Below are positions 47,810-59,542 of a stretch of DNA of 64,000 bases, piece by piece. How positions within the stretch are numbered: the first letter of the stretch is position 1; every line of letters begins with the position of its first letter. The DNA is from Erigeron canadensis. Lineage: Eukaryota; Streptophyta; Magnoliopsida; Asterales; Asteraceae. The position numbers and the translations under genes are program-made. The notes beneath the pieces were generated by a model. It had not been told where the DNA came from. It did not search any database and saw only the letters and a program-made list of their open reading frames with translations. The stretch covers positions 45,738,645 to 45,802,644 of the forward strand of contig NC_057763.1 in NCBI RefSeq assembly GCF_010389155.1. Direction: 5' to 3'.

Positions 47810-48956
47810 AGGCTAATTGTTTGAAAAATGCTCTAATTTTAATACTTTTGTTTTTGTAGGGCTCTAATAAAAAAAAGTTCTATTAAAAGGATTGAAACCG
47901 GTTAAAACATCTATCGTGTGGCTGTGACCTGTTTCTGCCGATGTGGACTATATTTAACCGGTTGTAGCTTTTTTTTAACACCTAATATGCCACGTCATGT
48001 GAATTTCTTTATCATGTGTTTTTAGTTAGCACTCCCATTCTTTTTCTTGGACAAATCCCAAAATACAATCAAAGAACACGTATCTAACATCTATCAATTA
48101 CATACTTCAAATACAAAACAAAGGAATGGGTAACTCTAATCAATCTTTCACAAATCATCGTTGGAGGCTTGGAGTTGCGTTTCTCCGCCATCCGACTTTT
48201 TTTTTTTTATCATTTTGCATCTCCGACCGTCACCATCGGTGCCGCCACCAATGGCTTCACCACCCCTTGATTTCGGATCTGATTCGAGTGGATAGAAGCA
48301 TTGGTTTTGAACTGAGTAAAGATTCCATTGGCTAACCGATGGGAACATTGTACCGATGACAAATGAATCCGATGATTTGAAGAACACCGGTGGCAAAAGA
48401 TTCTGGCGAATAAGAAATTTGATGGGTCACTTCTCAAATACTCGATAGTCAGGTGGGTAGGTGGTTGAATGGTGGTTATGGCCCATGGTGATGGTGGTTT
48501 ACGGTGGTGGGAGAAATGGGGTTTCTTTTTGTAATTTGTGTGACTTTCATTCAGACTTTTATTCGAAGCAAGGCTGAATAACAAGAGTGTATACTATAAT
48601 ACTAGTCAATATGCATCCTACTTTTCTTTCTTTTAGCTCATAAATCCAGTAATGGGTTTGGATCTTGACAGTGAGAATATATATATATATATATATGATG
48701 TAAATGATGGGATGGCATGGCATAAATTGGTAGAACAAAATGGATTTGATGTGGCATATATATTCAGACATGGCAATACTTCTTTTATTTTATTCAATTT
48801 AAAATTACATAAAAGTTAGAAAGTGACTGGCTATTTGTACGGAGCTCCATGATAGATGTTTTAACCGGTTTTAATCCCTTTAATAAAACTTTTTTTTGTT
48901 AGAGCCCCACAAAAATAAAAGTGTTAAAGTTAAAGTACTTCTTAAACAATTAGCCC
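47810..48956. mobile_element. Mutator-like element, 1147 bp, about 108-bp TIRs and 9-bp TSD
   Basis: Left AGGCTAATTGTTT and right (inverted) GGGCTAATTGTTT termini continue as inverted repeats through GGGCTCTAA-AAAAAAAGTT and CCGGTTAAAACATCTATC for about 108 bases. A perfect 9-bp duplication, TAAATAAAA, lies at 47801-47809 and 48957-48965. The interior (about 47920-48845) is GC-richer than the flanks around 48140-48520, carries open frames on both strands, and may be captured host DNA. I recognise no family. Confidence 0.88.
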
Positions 48957-49008
48957 TAAATAAAATGACCAAAAATCTTTTTAGATATGGCAAAATAATA
49001 ATAATAAG

Positions 49009-51623
49009 GAAAGAATTGTACGGATACAACTATTTTCGAGCACAGTGGTGTTTATACGAATCTTTTTTGGAAATTTTGTAAATTTATGAAAACCGGTGTG
49101 GTGAATAACGGCTTTGTCCAACTCATCCTTCACTTTTTTAATATCACCGGTGTCAAAGATACCGGTCTTCAAACCTTCTCCATCAAAGCCGGTGTCAAAG
49201 ATATCGGTCCTCTTCACCTTTTTTAAACCGGATTCAAACTTTTTATTCCACAAAAGGTTTACACGTATATGAACGAAGGTCTGAGACTTCAAACTTTTAT
49301 TCTATAAAATTGTAAAATGTTTCTTTAGTGGACTACAGGTGTACGCTTATATATATACACCGACTAACCAGACTTTCAAACTCGATCTATTAAATACCAA
49401 TATGCAAATGTTCTACTTTAGTGTGAAGATTAAGACCGGTGTGTAAGACACCGATTTTGGTTTTTACTTTTTTCATCCAGTAAATAATATTTAAGTATTT
49501 GAAAAATCTGTTTTAAATTGTCAAGTTGCAAATAGTTAGTTACCAACATTTTGTTATGGGTTATTAAATCGGAAAATAAATCAAAATTATAAATTGGAAA
49601 GCCTGTTCATAAGGGGCCCAACGGATTCCTAATTGGAATTGGGGGGTCCTCTTTGATTGATTCTTTTATCACATTGGGAGATTTTACATTGTTGGGTGGG
49701 CCTGTTCGAGAACAATTGGAAGATGACAAAATTATCAAAGATTGAGATTCCTTATTTCGATTCAATAACGTATGAATGGTTCCTTGATTTGGATTAAGGG
49801 ATTCTTGAATCCTTGCCTTGAAATAGGAATAAATGGAAGAAAACGGATTGAAAATAGCGCGATCTAGTCGATTCTCAGAGATTAATCCTGAACCCGACAG
49901 ATCATTTCTTTTTCCGGTACACAAATAGGCGACTTCGCTAAGTCGATTCGTAGAAAATCTCTAATTAAACCATTTGTCCTTATTTCAACAAAGGAAGCAC
50001 AGGGCTTTTCGATCTTTTTGTCTTGGTCCCAATTCAACACTAAACAAGTCCAAAATAATTGAATACTTGTGTCCCAAATTTCAAGAATAGGGTCGTAATA
50101 AAGGATATAGTTGACAACTCGAAGTTATAGATTATCACTTTCTTGCAAGAGATCTGGTGGGAAAAGTCTTCCTAAATTTATTCCATCCGTTTTTTTATAT
50201 GGGACTACAGGTTGAACCAAAACAAATTTTTTTTTTTCATACCTGGAAAGTTTCATTCGTTGGATATAGAGCCAATTTTTCAATTTTTTGTATTTTTTGG
50301 AATTTTGTTTTCCCCTCCTGGTGGTATCAATCAGAATGCCTTGTTTGTCATTCCAGGAAAATGGATATCTCCATCAAAGATTATTAGTTTAATTTTTTCT
50401 GCTTTTTTCTTCACTCGGACCAATCCACCTACCCGACTTCTTCTATTTAAAGTGATTTGTGTATTTATCCCAATAATACTATTATGTCGTACCATTATGG
50501 AACAAGATTCGGCCAAAATATGGACTTCCACGGGAATAAAAAAAAAACAGATTTACTTCTGTTTGGTATATTGGCCAAAATACCTTGACTCCTCGATACT
50601 CAATCAACTTCTCTTCATTAACGATTGAATCCAGTTCTCTAGTCTCATATTTAGTAAGTCCCGAGCTCTTTCTTATATATCGAGGATCGTCGAAATAAGC
50701 AATACTATTTCTACGGAGAATGCCATTTCGCGGGATTTCAATTGAGATACCTGAAGAAGGTATTAATTGGTTCTCGTCCTCTTGAATCGATTCGAGTGGG
50801 ATGATGACTCTATTTCTTCGTCTCTTTGCCAATAAATCCGAATTCCCCTCGAGAACGGCCGGATTTATGAGATTACAACGACTGGTACCTGTCATCTGAT
50901 TAAATTCTGAATAATTAGGAATCTTATCTCCTTTTTTATGTTTACCAGAAAAATATGAACTAAAAAATTTGTATCTCACTTGATTATTAGTTATTGAGGG
51001 GTTAGAAATATATCTTCGCTTAACAGAAAGAGAATAAGCGTTCATTTGATCTTGATCCTTGTGGATCGAACAGGGGCCTGGACTGGATCTCTAGGGGAGC
51101 CTAATAATATCCATAAATGACTTGTTTTTGGTAAGAGATGAATATTACCATATGTGAATTCAGGTGCATGGTACACATCGGTATTCCAGTGCATTTCGCC
51201 TTCTGAGTCAGAATAAATATGTTTTCGAACCTTTTCTTTCAAATTCAATGTTGATGTTCTTGCGCAAATCTCAACAATGACTTGTTCTGATTCTACATAT
51301 TGATCGTTTTGAAGTAAAAGAAAAATTTTAGGCGGAATACACACATTGTGTATAATATCATCACTTTCAATAGTTACATACAAGTCTCTAGAACATAGAA
51401 AAGCAGGATGTCCATGACGCGTACGTGTCAGATGAACCAAATCCTCATTGAATTTTATTTTTCCATTAGCAGGGCTAAGACCGGCGTTTAAGACACCAGG
51501 TTTCATTGAGTTGGACAAAGCCGGTGTTCACAACATCGGTTTTAGTAGTTTTACATTTTTTCCAAACAAAATTCGTATAAACACCACTGTGCTCGAAAAT
51601 ATTTGAATCCGTACAATTTCTTC
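49009..51623. mobile_element. Mutator-like element carrying plastid rpoC2, 2615 bp, 9-bp TSD
   Basis: Terminal inverted repeats of about 118 bp (49009-49126 and 51506-51623) share ATTGTACGGAT, CGAGCACAGTGGTGTTTATA and GGCTTTGTCCAACTC. The flanks carry a perfect 9-bp direct repeat, AATAATAAG, at 49000-49008 and 51624-51632. Inside the left end are several ACCGGTGTC-like repeats (49150-49230, 49435-49460); a similar GACCGGCGTTTAAGACACC block sits beside the right arm. Between them is a long plastid rpoC2 segment. No transposase frame is present, so this is a non-autonomous, Pack-MULE-like element. It lies only 34 bp, plus the two duplications, from the previous Mutator-like element. Confidence 0.9.
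49603..51478 (-). pseudogene. rpoC2: Plastid rpoC2 fragment inside the Mutator-like element
   Basis: On the minus strand the DNA encodes the middle of the plastid RNA polymerase beta'' subunit, in correct order from right to left. Segments include [16 protein letters not shown] (about 51478), [49 protein letters not shown] and, at the left end, [10 protein letters not shown] and [18 protein letters not shown]. At least three reading frames are used, so frameshifts break it, and there is neither the protein's start nor its end. It cannot make a functional subunit. About 1.9 kb of continuous plastid sequence is implied, with both edges bordered by transposon sequence. The long plus-strand frames here are antisense shadows. 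Confidence 0.95.
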
Positions 51624-51632
51624 AATAATAAG

Positions 51633-52371
51633 TCCATTAAGCAATTTGATAACAAGCAGTTCAGAACTTCGGATCGAATTAAGTAGTAGCCTTTCATGCA
51701 TATTGAACTGCCTCGATGAGATGAGTTAAGTCAATTAAGTTAACCATAGTTACCATATTCGTTGAGCACCCCACGAATTTCGTTCTTGGTTCAACGATCC
51801 AATTCGCGATACGATTCGCGAGCCAAAAACAAAAAAAAAAATAACTGGTAGAGGGTGGTTCGACAAATGGATGAGGTTCAGTAAATTAGACAGGAAAAAT
51901 TCATGTTTTAGAAGAACTGGATTCGGTGAATTGTGTTTGGGTATTATGTTTTTGATTTAACTACTAATTAAATGTTGCGATTTTCAAAATAAATATATTA
52001 ATGGATTGAAAAAAACAAAAGATAGAGTATTTTTTTATATTCAATTTATTTTATTATGTTTTGCTTGTAAAATTTCAAGTTTAAAGACTTGTAAATTTTT
52101 TTTTTAAGTATCGAAATGTTTTGACTTTGGAGTATTCAATATTCAAATCTATTATTGTATTTTTAAATCCGGGTTCACCAAACCGAAACGTACCAAAACG
52201 ATCTGAAATGAGTCTACCCCACCCGAACCGGATTCGCAAAACCCTGTGAATTGTTATCCCGAATCGCGAACCCAAACCGGGACGAACCACAAACTATGTG
52301 ACTATGAAGTTGACTAATCTATCGAGAAACGAGTATATGACATGGATGTTGAGTTTTCTTTTTACTTGACA
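51633..52371. other. Intergenic DNA with CGATTCGCGA-like phrases
   Basis: AATTCGCGATACGATTCGCG at about 51800 and CCCGAATCGCGAACCC at about 52258 suggest an old inverted element, but no ends or target duplication can be given. No gene is seen. Confidence 0.35.
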
Positions 52372-52672
52372 TCTATACTATAAAAATTATGACATTTCTT
52401 ATTTTTAAAAATAGTTACACAATAGTTACATATATAATTACTAAATTAACCTTAAAAAGTATCCAAATAGTTTTTATAAAACACCAAATTTGCGCTTAAT
52501 AAATTAGTTTACACTTTAAACCTTTATTTTAATAATTAACACTTTCAGCTCTTATCTTCTAAAAATTTCCACTATCGCATTTACACCGCCACCGCCACCA
52601 ATAGTATCATCACCGACACCAATAAACCGCCTTCCCCATCATCACCGCCACATTGTGCGAGTATCATGCTCG
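52372..52672 (+). mobile_element. Helitron-like small element
   Basis: Begins A|TCTATACTATAAAAATTATG and ends CACATTGTGCGAGTATCATG-CTCG followed by T, after a CACCGCCACC-rich stretch. Length and layout match the other copies in the window. Confidence 0.6.
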
Positions 52673-53039
52673 TTTTAATTAAGTTTTTTATACTAGTCAT
52701 CTTCTTTAAATCAGTTTTAAACCTATCTTTAATCTCTAAACTGGTAGCCCTTTTTCACTTTTGACTTTTAAACCTTTGAAAAGTCAAAAATACCCTCAAA
52801 AACTTTTAAAATGTTGAAAATTAATTTGTGCTATTGTGGACAAGACTTAAACATGGGATATATGGCTTTTAAAACACCAATGTTACTACTCTACTAACTA
52901 TTGTTGGTTTGGTAAATTTTCCTACATTAAATATATGACCTTACTTTCCTTTGGATATATATTAAATACATATTCACATAATATACTTATAAAAACCTCA
53001 ATGAAATTAATTTTAACATATATTTTCAGCCCTTAAAAT

Positions 53040-53133
53040 AATTATACTATTGTTTTACATCAATAACTTGTATACTAATGTCGCTACCGTCATCTGTTTT
53101 TGTCATCACCGTTGCATTGTGCGGATATCCTTC
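53040..53133 (+). mobile_element. Helitron-like 3' end
   Basis: ATGTCGCTACCGTCATCTG, then GCATTGTGCGGATATCCTTCTAG, matches the 3' end of the same family. The 5' end could not be placed. Confidence 0.4.
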
Positions 53134-53551
53134 TAGCTAATTGCAAAAGCTTTTCAATTACTTTATTAATATTAATATCCTAGATAATGTGGAATTGGTC
53201 AATAAGGTTACACTTCTTCAATTATCATTCTTGGTCATAATAGTATTGAATTTTTCTAATCATAAAAATGCTTGTTTTAGAAATTCTCTTTCTTTTGGAT
53301 TCAAAGGTTGAAAATTCAAAGTTCTATTTATAATTTTTTGTTGGGATAAGATCGTGAAAATAAATCATTTGGTTTTAAATGTTGGCTTGGAAATCAAGGA
53401 TTGAATCTTAATTTCTTATGGTTTTAGACATTTACCTCTTTGAATGCGTGTGAGCCATGTTATCGCACCCTTGGTCTCCAGGGGTGCTTTCGGGTTTCAA
53501 CTTCTAGCATACTGTCCGCTTCGATGTCACTGTTAGGATTCATAACACTAA

Positions 53552-55520
53552 GACCTGTCCTTATACGCGCGTATCCCGACGTCCGACGCGCGGCCCGGGA
53601 GAGCCGCTATTAGCACCATTGCATCTTAGGTTGCGTCTAGTGTGTTTCTCCCATTTGTAGACGAGCGGCATTGGAGGTGTGGGTCCCGATTATTGGTTAG
53701 CCGTTGCAAAATTTAAAAAAAAACATTTTTGTTACCAAATTCTGAAACCAACGGCTAGTTGGTTCAAATATATTTTTTTTATTTTCTTACTCCTATTTAA
53801 ACCTCATTACATTTAACAGTAAATTAAATTAATACTTTTAACAGTAAATTAAATATAACCACCCGCTTTGCAGCGAGATGCTAATCTGAAAGTAGTTTGG
53901 AAAAACAAATAACAGTAATTATATTAAAATACTTGTTTGGCATCTCCGATCTCATGGTGCGACCAAATATTATCCTACTGGTTTGTTAGCCTGTTGGAAA
54001 CTTAATCACGGTTCTTATTCTCGTTAGATTCACTTTGCCTAGTTAGTAGTGTTGTCGCTAGACTCACACTACCCTTTGAAACAAATTCTCGCTAGATTCA
54101 TTGTTTTAAGCATTAATGACCTAAAGTTTGTGTTACTACTTCATCTTTTAAATATCTGGCTTTTAAGTCATGACCAGATATAATTCCTTCCGGTGACCAC
54201 AGTGCTCGGTTATAAGTCAAAGGATCGCTTCTAGCATTGTTAAGCTTCATGTTCAATTCATCCTAGTTACTATGGTTCTGGATCCCTCGGCTACAAGTGA
54301 ATCACTTTTTACTTCTAGTTATAGACCGACTAGTCGTTTTCTGTCCTAGCATATTAGTCTTAGTGTATGATCATAGACAACCATCATAATTAAACTAATA
54401 TATTCAGATATAAAACCAATAGCAACATGAATTACTAATAAACGGGGATCTACGATAAACAGTAAAGCACACTCCAACAGAATCTAAACAAACACAGTAA
54501 AACATGAAGAGTCTACATGATCACATCGATCCAAACAAGTATTCAGCCTACTAGCCTAGCATTATTAAAGGAATAACAAAGTCTGAAAAGATGAAAGACA
54601 TTATTCAATAATATAAAGTAAATAAAGATGTAAGATCTAGACCAAGAGTGAAGATCGGAAGGTGTTAGAAGCTCCAAAACCTTCTTGGAATCTGCAATTT
54701 CGATCTAGGGTTGTTGTTGGGCGGCTGGGGCTGCTGAATTGACTCTCTCTTAGGGTTTTTAAGGTTAGTTTGACTTAAATAGGTGAAGAAGTCGGTTTCT
54801 GATCTGGGCTGACCAGCGGCGCTGGTCCTGGGCTTTTCTGGGCTAGCGGCACTGGTTGATAAGGGAGCAACACTGGTGATGGCCAGCGGCGCTGGCAAGG
54901 TAGCCAGCGGCGCTGGTGGCTGTTGTTCTTGTTCTTGCGTCTTCGTTTGGCTCCTGAATCACTTCCTTGTGTCTTGTAACTTCATAGGCTTCGTTCTTGA
55001 GTCACTTGATGTCATTTACCCTCTCTCTTATCTTCCGGGAACCTGCATAAACACATCATTCATTAAGTACCAATAGTTCCGGAATAATAACTCATTTAAG
55101 CATAGAAATGAAGCCTTTCCTTAGGGGTTTTTATCACAAAATGGACGCTCATCACTCACCATCAACTCCGCAATGCTCTGATCGAACATGTTTGGAACCT
55201 TCGGGAACACGGCTGTCAACGTTGATGTCTAGTTTTTAATTTGCTAATAATGTCGTTTTTCATAATTTATTTACTTTCTATTTTTTAGTGTAATGTTTAA
55301 TTTTATAATAAATGTAATGTGTTTGTTTTAATAATAAAATGTGTTTTATTAATTTTGTGAAAAAGAAAAATGGAATAATTAAATAATAGATGAATAGTGA
55401 AAGAAGTGAGGAAGAAGTGGATTGCATAAGGAGGGGAGTGTTCTTGGAGAGAGAAAACTGATGAATAGTGAAAGAAGTTGGGAAGAAGTAGGTAAGAAGT
55501 GAGTAGTATAAGGAGAGGCC
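53552..55520 (+). mobile_element. PIF/Harbinger derivative with internal insertion
   Basis: Left end GACCTGTCCTTATACGCG and right end (inverted) GGCCTCTCCTTATAC are flanked by TAA on both sides (53549-53551, 55521-55523). Near the right end, about 55152-55215, a short frame reads HHQLRNALIEHVWNLREHG and then stops. It resembles the C-terminus of Harbinger DDE transposases. The subterminal DNA is shared, inverted, with the element at 58827-60253. The middle, about 53830-55150, is unrelated and appears to be inserted sequence. Confidence 0.75.
53830..55150. repeat. Unclassified insertion inside the Harbinger derivative
   Basis: A distinct block between Harbinger subterminal DNA on the left and the DDE remnant on the right. 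It holds repeated palindromic CCAGCGGCGCTGG motifs at 54813-54825, 54883-54895 and 54904-54916, plus a degenerate copy at 54843-54855. The right end reads TTTTTATCACAAAATGGACG, which suggests retrotransposon-derived DNA. No gag or pol coding remains, and ends and duplications were not resolved. Confidence 0.45.
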
Positions 55521-55523
55521 TAA

Positions 55524-56380
55524 TGAACTAATTAACACGTCGTTTTAAAAAATCGTAAAAATTCATATTTATATAAATATTATTTTTCCCATTTTGTTTA
55601 TTATCTTAAAAAATATACTAACCTCGCTTACTTTTGGAATCAACAAGACAACAACCCTTTAGTCATCATAACTTCAACTAATTAATCATATATAATATCA
55701 ACTTGAGTGATTGTGATGTGATGAGTATCCCAATCAAATAATCGACCTGACTGATAAATAATAATCATCATAGATTGCTTATCATCATTTACTTCATCTA
55801 AGTTTTGGAGACTTTGTATATCTCCATCGTATCACTTAAAAAATAATTGTTCAGTTAGATATCACATTTATATATATAGGGATAACTTTTTTTATTTTGG
55901 GAATTAGTTTTTTGTAAACTCTTAGATTATGTATCATAGATGATGTAGCAGTGAGAAGAGGTGAGGAAGAGATTCAAAAAGAGATCTTAGTAAAAGGGAC
56001 CTAACAACACATCTTTACCTCATCATTCTTTTTACTTTTCGATTTTCTAAGATTTATTAAACACAATATTTTAAACAACGCACATTCATATATAATAAAA
56101 ACATTACACTAACTAAAAAACAGTACTTTAATATTGGTAATAAAAAGAAAATAACATTTATTTATAAAAATACTACATTCATTAAAATTAATAAAAAATG
56201 TAATGTTTGAGATTAACTTAATTATAGAATGATAACATGTGAAAAAATCAAAAATTAAGTTTGAAAATTTTTTAATGGAATACACATATCACTTACTTAA
56301 ATTTTTTGTAGATTTAAGAGTTAATTTATTATTATTTTAAATATAATTAATAATTAACTATTACAATTGGTATATGAATA
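55524..56380. other. Intergenic DNA, no gene seen
   Basis: AT-rich sequence between the Harbinger derivative and the Tourist-like MITE. No coding or structured element is supported. Confidence 0.35.
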
Positions 56381-56383
56381 TAA

Positions 56384-56663
56384 GGCTATCTCCAATGGGG
56401 GTGCCCTTAGGTGCCATTGGATATCCTTTGTCGTTAAAGCTTGTTCAAAACTAAGGTTTTTTAAGGATGTCTTTACGTAAGAGCATGCCCTTATTTGTCC
56501 TTATGTTATATATTTTTGTTTTTACTTAGAGGTAAATGATATGTAAGAATGTTTGTATGGTTGTAGATGAAATTATAAGATTTGAAGGATGTATAAGGAT
56601 TTGTAAGGATATGATGTAGCGTCTCAAGGACGCCTAAAGACATCCTTAACATTGGAGATAACC
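56384..56663. mobile_element. Tourist-like MITE, 280 bp
   Basis: Inverted ends GGCTATCTCCAATG and GGTTATCTCCAATG (right, inverted) are flanked by TAA on both sides (56381-56383, 56664-56666). AAGGATGTCTTTA-type blocks occur in both halves. This is the PIF/Harbinger-related Tourist pattern. Confidence 0.82.
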
Positions 56664-56666
56664 TAA

Positions 56667-57961
56667 CTTTCATAAATTATTTTTGTCACTTCTTGAAATT
56701 ATAATTGTTCAATAATTCATGTTAAGAAGAGAAGTTTCATGAATTTGATATCATCCGTGATTTTCCAGTTCGGTTAGTCAGAACATGATTATGGCATTTG
56801 ACCATTTAATGGTTCCCTTATTTTATACACTACTACATCCATGTTCGTGCCCATTGGCCTGCCTTTTTGAGCACTGGTTTATCACTTTACACCAATTTGG
56901 AAAACGTTATTTCTTTTCACCCTCATTTCACTTGAGACAAATATATGTATGTATATATTATCATAATTTTCATGGCCCCCAATGTCCACTAAATGTGAAA
57001 TAATGATCCATCACAAAATATCATATTTCATCGCTGGTGCTTTTCATTACGGGCGAACCGTTGTTCCATCGCTAGTTCGCTACCCTGCTTTCAAAGTTTC
57101 AAATGATGAGGTTGGTTACAATGAATGTACATTGTGCCAAAACAAATCTTTATGTTCAGTATTTTGATGGATATGTTTGAATGTAATGTACCAATAACAA
57201 AACTTGATGTTTTTAAATCTTTGAAAATGATGTTTTTAAATAATTTTTAAGTTATTAATTTTTATGTCGTGTTTCACAATTAGATGTTCTAAATAATTTA
57301 CATGTATTATTGACTATGTTTTGAAAATGAAACATAATTCTATTGATTCAACTATGTCCATAAGCTACAAAGACAGTGAAATGGAAAAAGAATTTCAAAA
57401 AATATTATTTTTCTAAATTAACTCGCAAGCTTGAAGTCTTGATCAAAATATATTGGAGATGGTCTAGAAAATAACTCAAAAAAGGCCACAGACAAGGAAA
57501 AGAAAACGCTACATTTACATTTAAAAAGAAAGAAAAAAAAACACAGGTCGTCATCTTCAAAATGAACTAAACAAAAATGCATTTCTTATCTACCCGTTTT
57601 AATTAATCACTAGAACGCTCGAAGTTTAAAGCAAACAACTGAAATTTCTCGCCAACATTATAGCTCTCATTATCAACTTCTAAATCAATGTTGTTGTTTT
57701 TATTTATTTTTCTCGTAAAATTGAAAGAAAAAAAATATTCAAGACAACCTGGATGTGCGTGTTTCCAAGAAAAAGATGGATATGACATGTTGGACAGTGG
57801 CAAACTTGCCATCATAATTTTATATTTGTATTTATGAATCTATAAACCCTTATAAAATATTTTACCTTTTTCTATTTTAAAAAATTTAATATTTTTTTAT
57901 ACCCAAAATAACCTTATTTCTTAATCCTAATTTCGCTATACATATACATCTAATATATATT
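56667..57961. other. Intergenic DNA, no gene seen
   Basis: Several short open frames exist (56785-57167, 57603-57815), but none has a recognisable domain, start context or splice pattern. I do not annotate a gene. Confidence 0.35.
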
Positions 57962-58206
57962 TCTATACTATTTAATAAAAAAAACTCTCGCTTTAAAAGT
58001 TATAGAAAAATTATCTAAAATATCATTAATGATTCAATTATAATATCAGTCATTTATCCAAAATATCTTCATTAATCTTTTACATCAATTACCTTTACAT
58101 CAATTATCTACACTACTCGACGCCGCCTACACCACCAACAGTCGCCCCCACCACCACATCGTTGCTCCTACAACCACCGCCGCATTGCGCAAGTACCCCG
58201 TGCTAG
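57962..58206 (+). mobile_element. Helitron-like small element
   Basis: Starts TCTATACTATTTAATAAAA and ends GCATTGCGCAAGTACCCCG-TGCTAG followed by T, the canonical CTAG-T end. A CCACC-rich segment precedes the end. At 245 bp it is the shortest and cleanest copy. Confidence 0.65.
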
Positions 58207-58415
58207 TTTATTTAGAAGAATACAAAGATTAGTTTAAAAATTCTCTTAAAATGGTAAGAATGTGACATACTGACATGTGATATTTACTAATTCTATTTTC
58301 TGATTATGCCCCTAATTTTTACACATGTCATTATATAATAGTTCGGAACAATTTTAAGTTATTACTTTTTAAAAAATAATCATTTCCTCTTGTTTTGACG
58401 TATCAATAATTAGAA

Positions 58416-58444
58416 CTAGAATAATACCCGGTCGGTGACCGGGT
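58416..58444 (-). mobile_element. Helitron 3' terminus, minus strand
   Basis: On the minus strand an 8-bp stem with 3-base loop (ACCCGGTC-ACC-GACCGGGT, 58444-58426) is followed by ATTATT, CTAG (58419-58416) and T. This matches the Helitron rule exactly. The body runs rightward from here; its 5' end was not found and may be cut by the Harbinger element at 58827. Confidence 0.65.
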
Positions 58445-59106
58445 TACAGATAACCTTATACTTGCATCACATATTGCGAAAAACATAAGTGTTATAGTAT
58501 ACAAAGATGAAGTTTAGTATGAAATCGGGCATTACATCAAGATAAACTTGTAACACTTATATATTTTATGGTATAACATATCGAGTCTATCAAAAACTCG
58601 ATCCAACCCAAAAACAACGTGAAAATAACCAAGTTATGCTTCCATGTTTTTGACCTTCTAACCTATCAAACAGATTCTTTGGGGCTGGTTGACCTTTCCG
58701 ATTAATAGGACGACCTGTCCATACAGAAATATTTAAAACTTCTATAATTATTTAATAGGTCAGCTCACCATTTTATATGACCCATAAACCATAACTCGTT
58801 TGACCTAAATTCAATCTGTGAACTTAGGCCTCTCCTTATAAGGAACCACTTCTAACACTATTCATCACTTCCAGACACATCAAGAACACCTCTCCTTATA
58901 ACCATACTTTTAACCCACTTCTAACACAATTCATCAATTATTATATTATTTCATTTTTATTTTTCACAAAACTAAACTCCCACATTTTATTATAATTAAA
59001 ACACATTACATTGCTTAAAAATAAAAGATACTACAATAATAAAAAAGACAGTACTGAAAAAAACAAGAACTACATAATAATGATAGGATTACTGTTTTTC
59101 GTCTTT

Positions 59107-59300
59107 GATTGACATTTTTTCTAATTCACGGTGAGCCGTTTCATTGGCCCACCACAGGTCGTGTTCTGGGCATTTCACTTCCTACATTGATTTGCCTTCT
59201 CCACAGTTATCGTGGTACGATTCGGCCCAAGTGCATTGGTCGGTCAACGTGTGACCGGCCTTAAAAACATGATCGATCGCCCTCTTCACCCTTTTGCTTG
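59107..59300 (-). pseudogene. Coding remnant in the Harbinger derivative
   Basis: Read on the minus strand, a frame with one internal stop gives KRVKRAIDHVFKAGHTLTDQ, then CPEHDLWWANETAHRELEKM. It is clearly richer in coding-like composition than its surroundings. I do not recognise the domain with certainty; it may be the C-terminal part of the element's accessory protein. Confidence 0.4.
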
Positions 59301-59542
59301 AGTGTCAATACTTTACTTATTTGCAGGGGAAGAAATAAGTAGCCTCTTTTAATGTTGTTGTATGTTTTCCAATATTTCCGTTTGTAATGTTATCAAAATT
59401 ATGAATAAACTTATTTTTATTAAAGTAGACTTATTTTATTAAAATACTTAAAAACATTACAATAGGAACAAACAATACACAATTCAAACAAACAAAACAC
59501 ACTTAAAAAAAACTAACGCACACTTATTGATCAAGTGAACAA

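Noticed and set aside
48148..48396. Minus-strand frames in the first Mutator-like element as host genes
   Set aside because: They lie wholly between the TIRs, have no recognised domain, and overlap frames on the other strand.
50157..50628. Open frames on the plus strand over the plastid insert
   Set aside because: They are antisense to rpoC2, which reads clearly on the minus strand.
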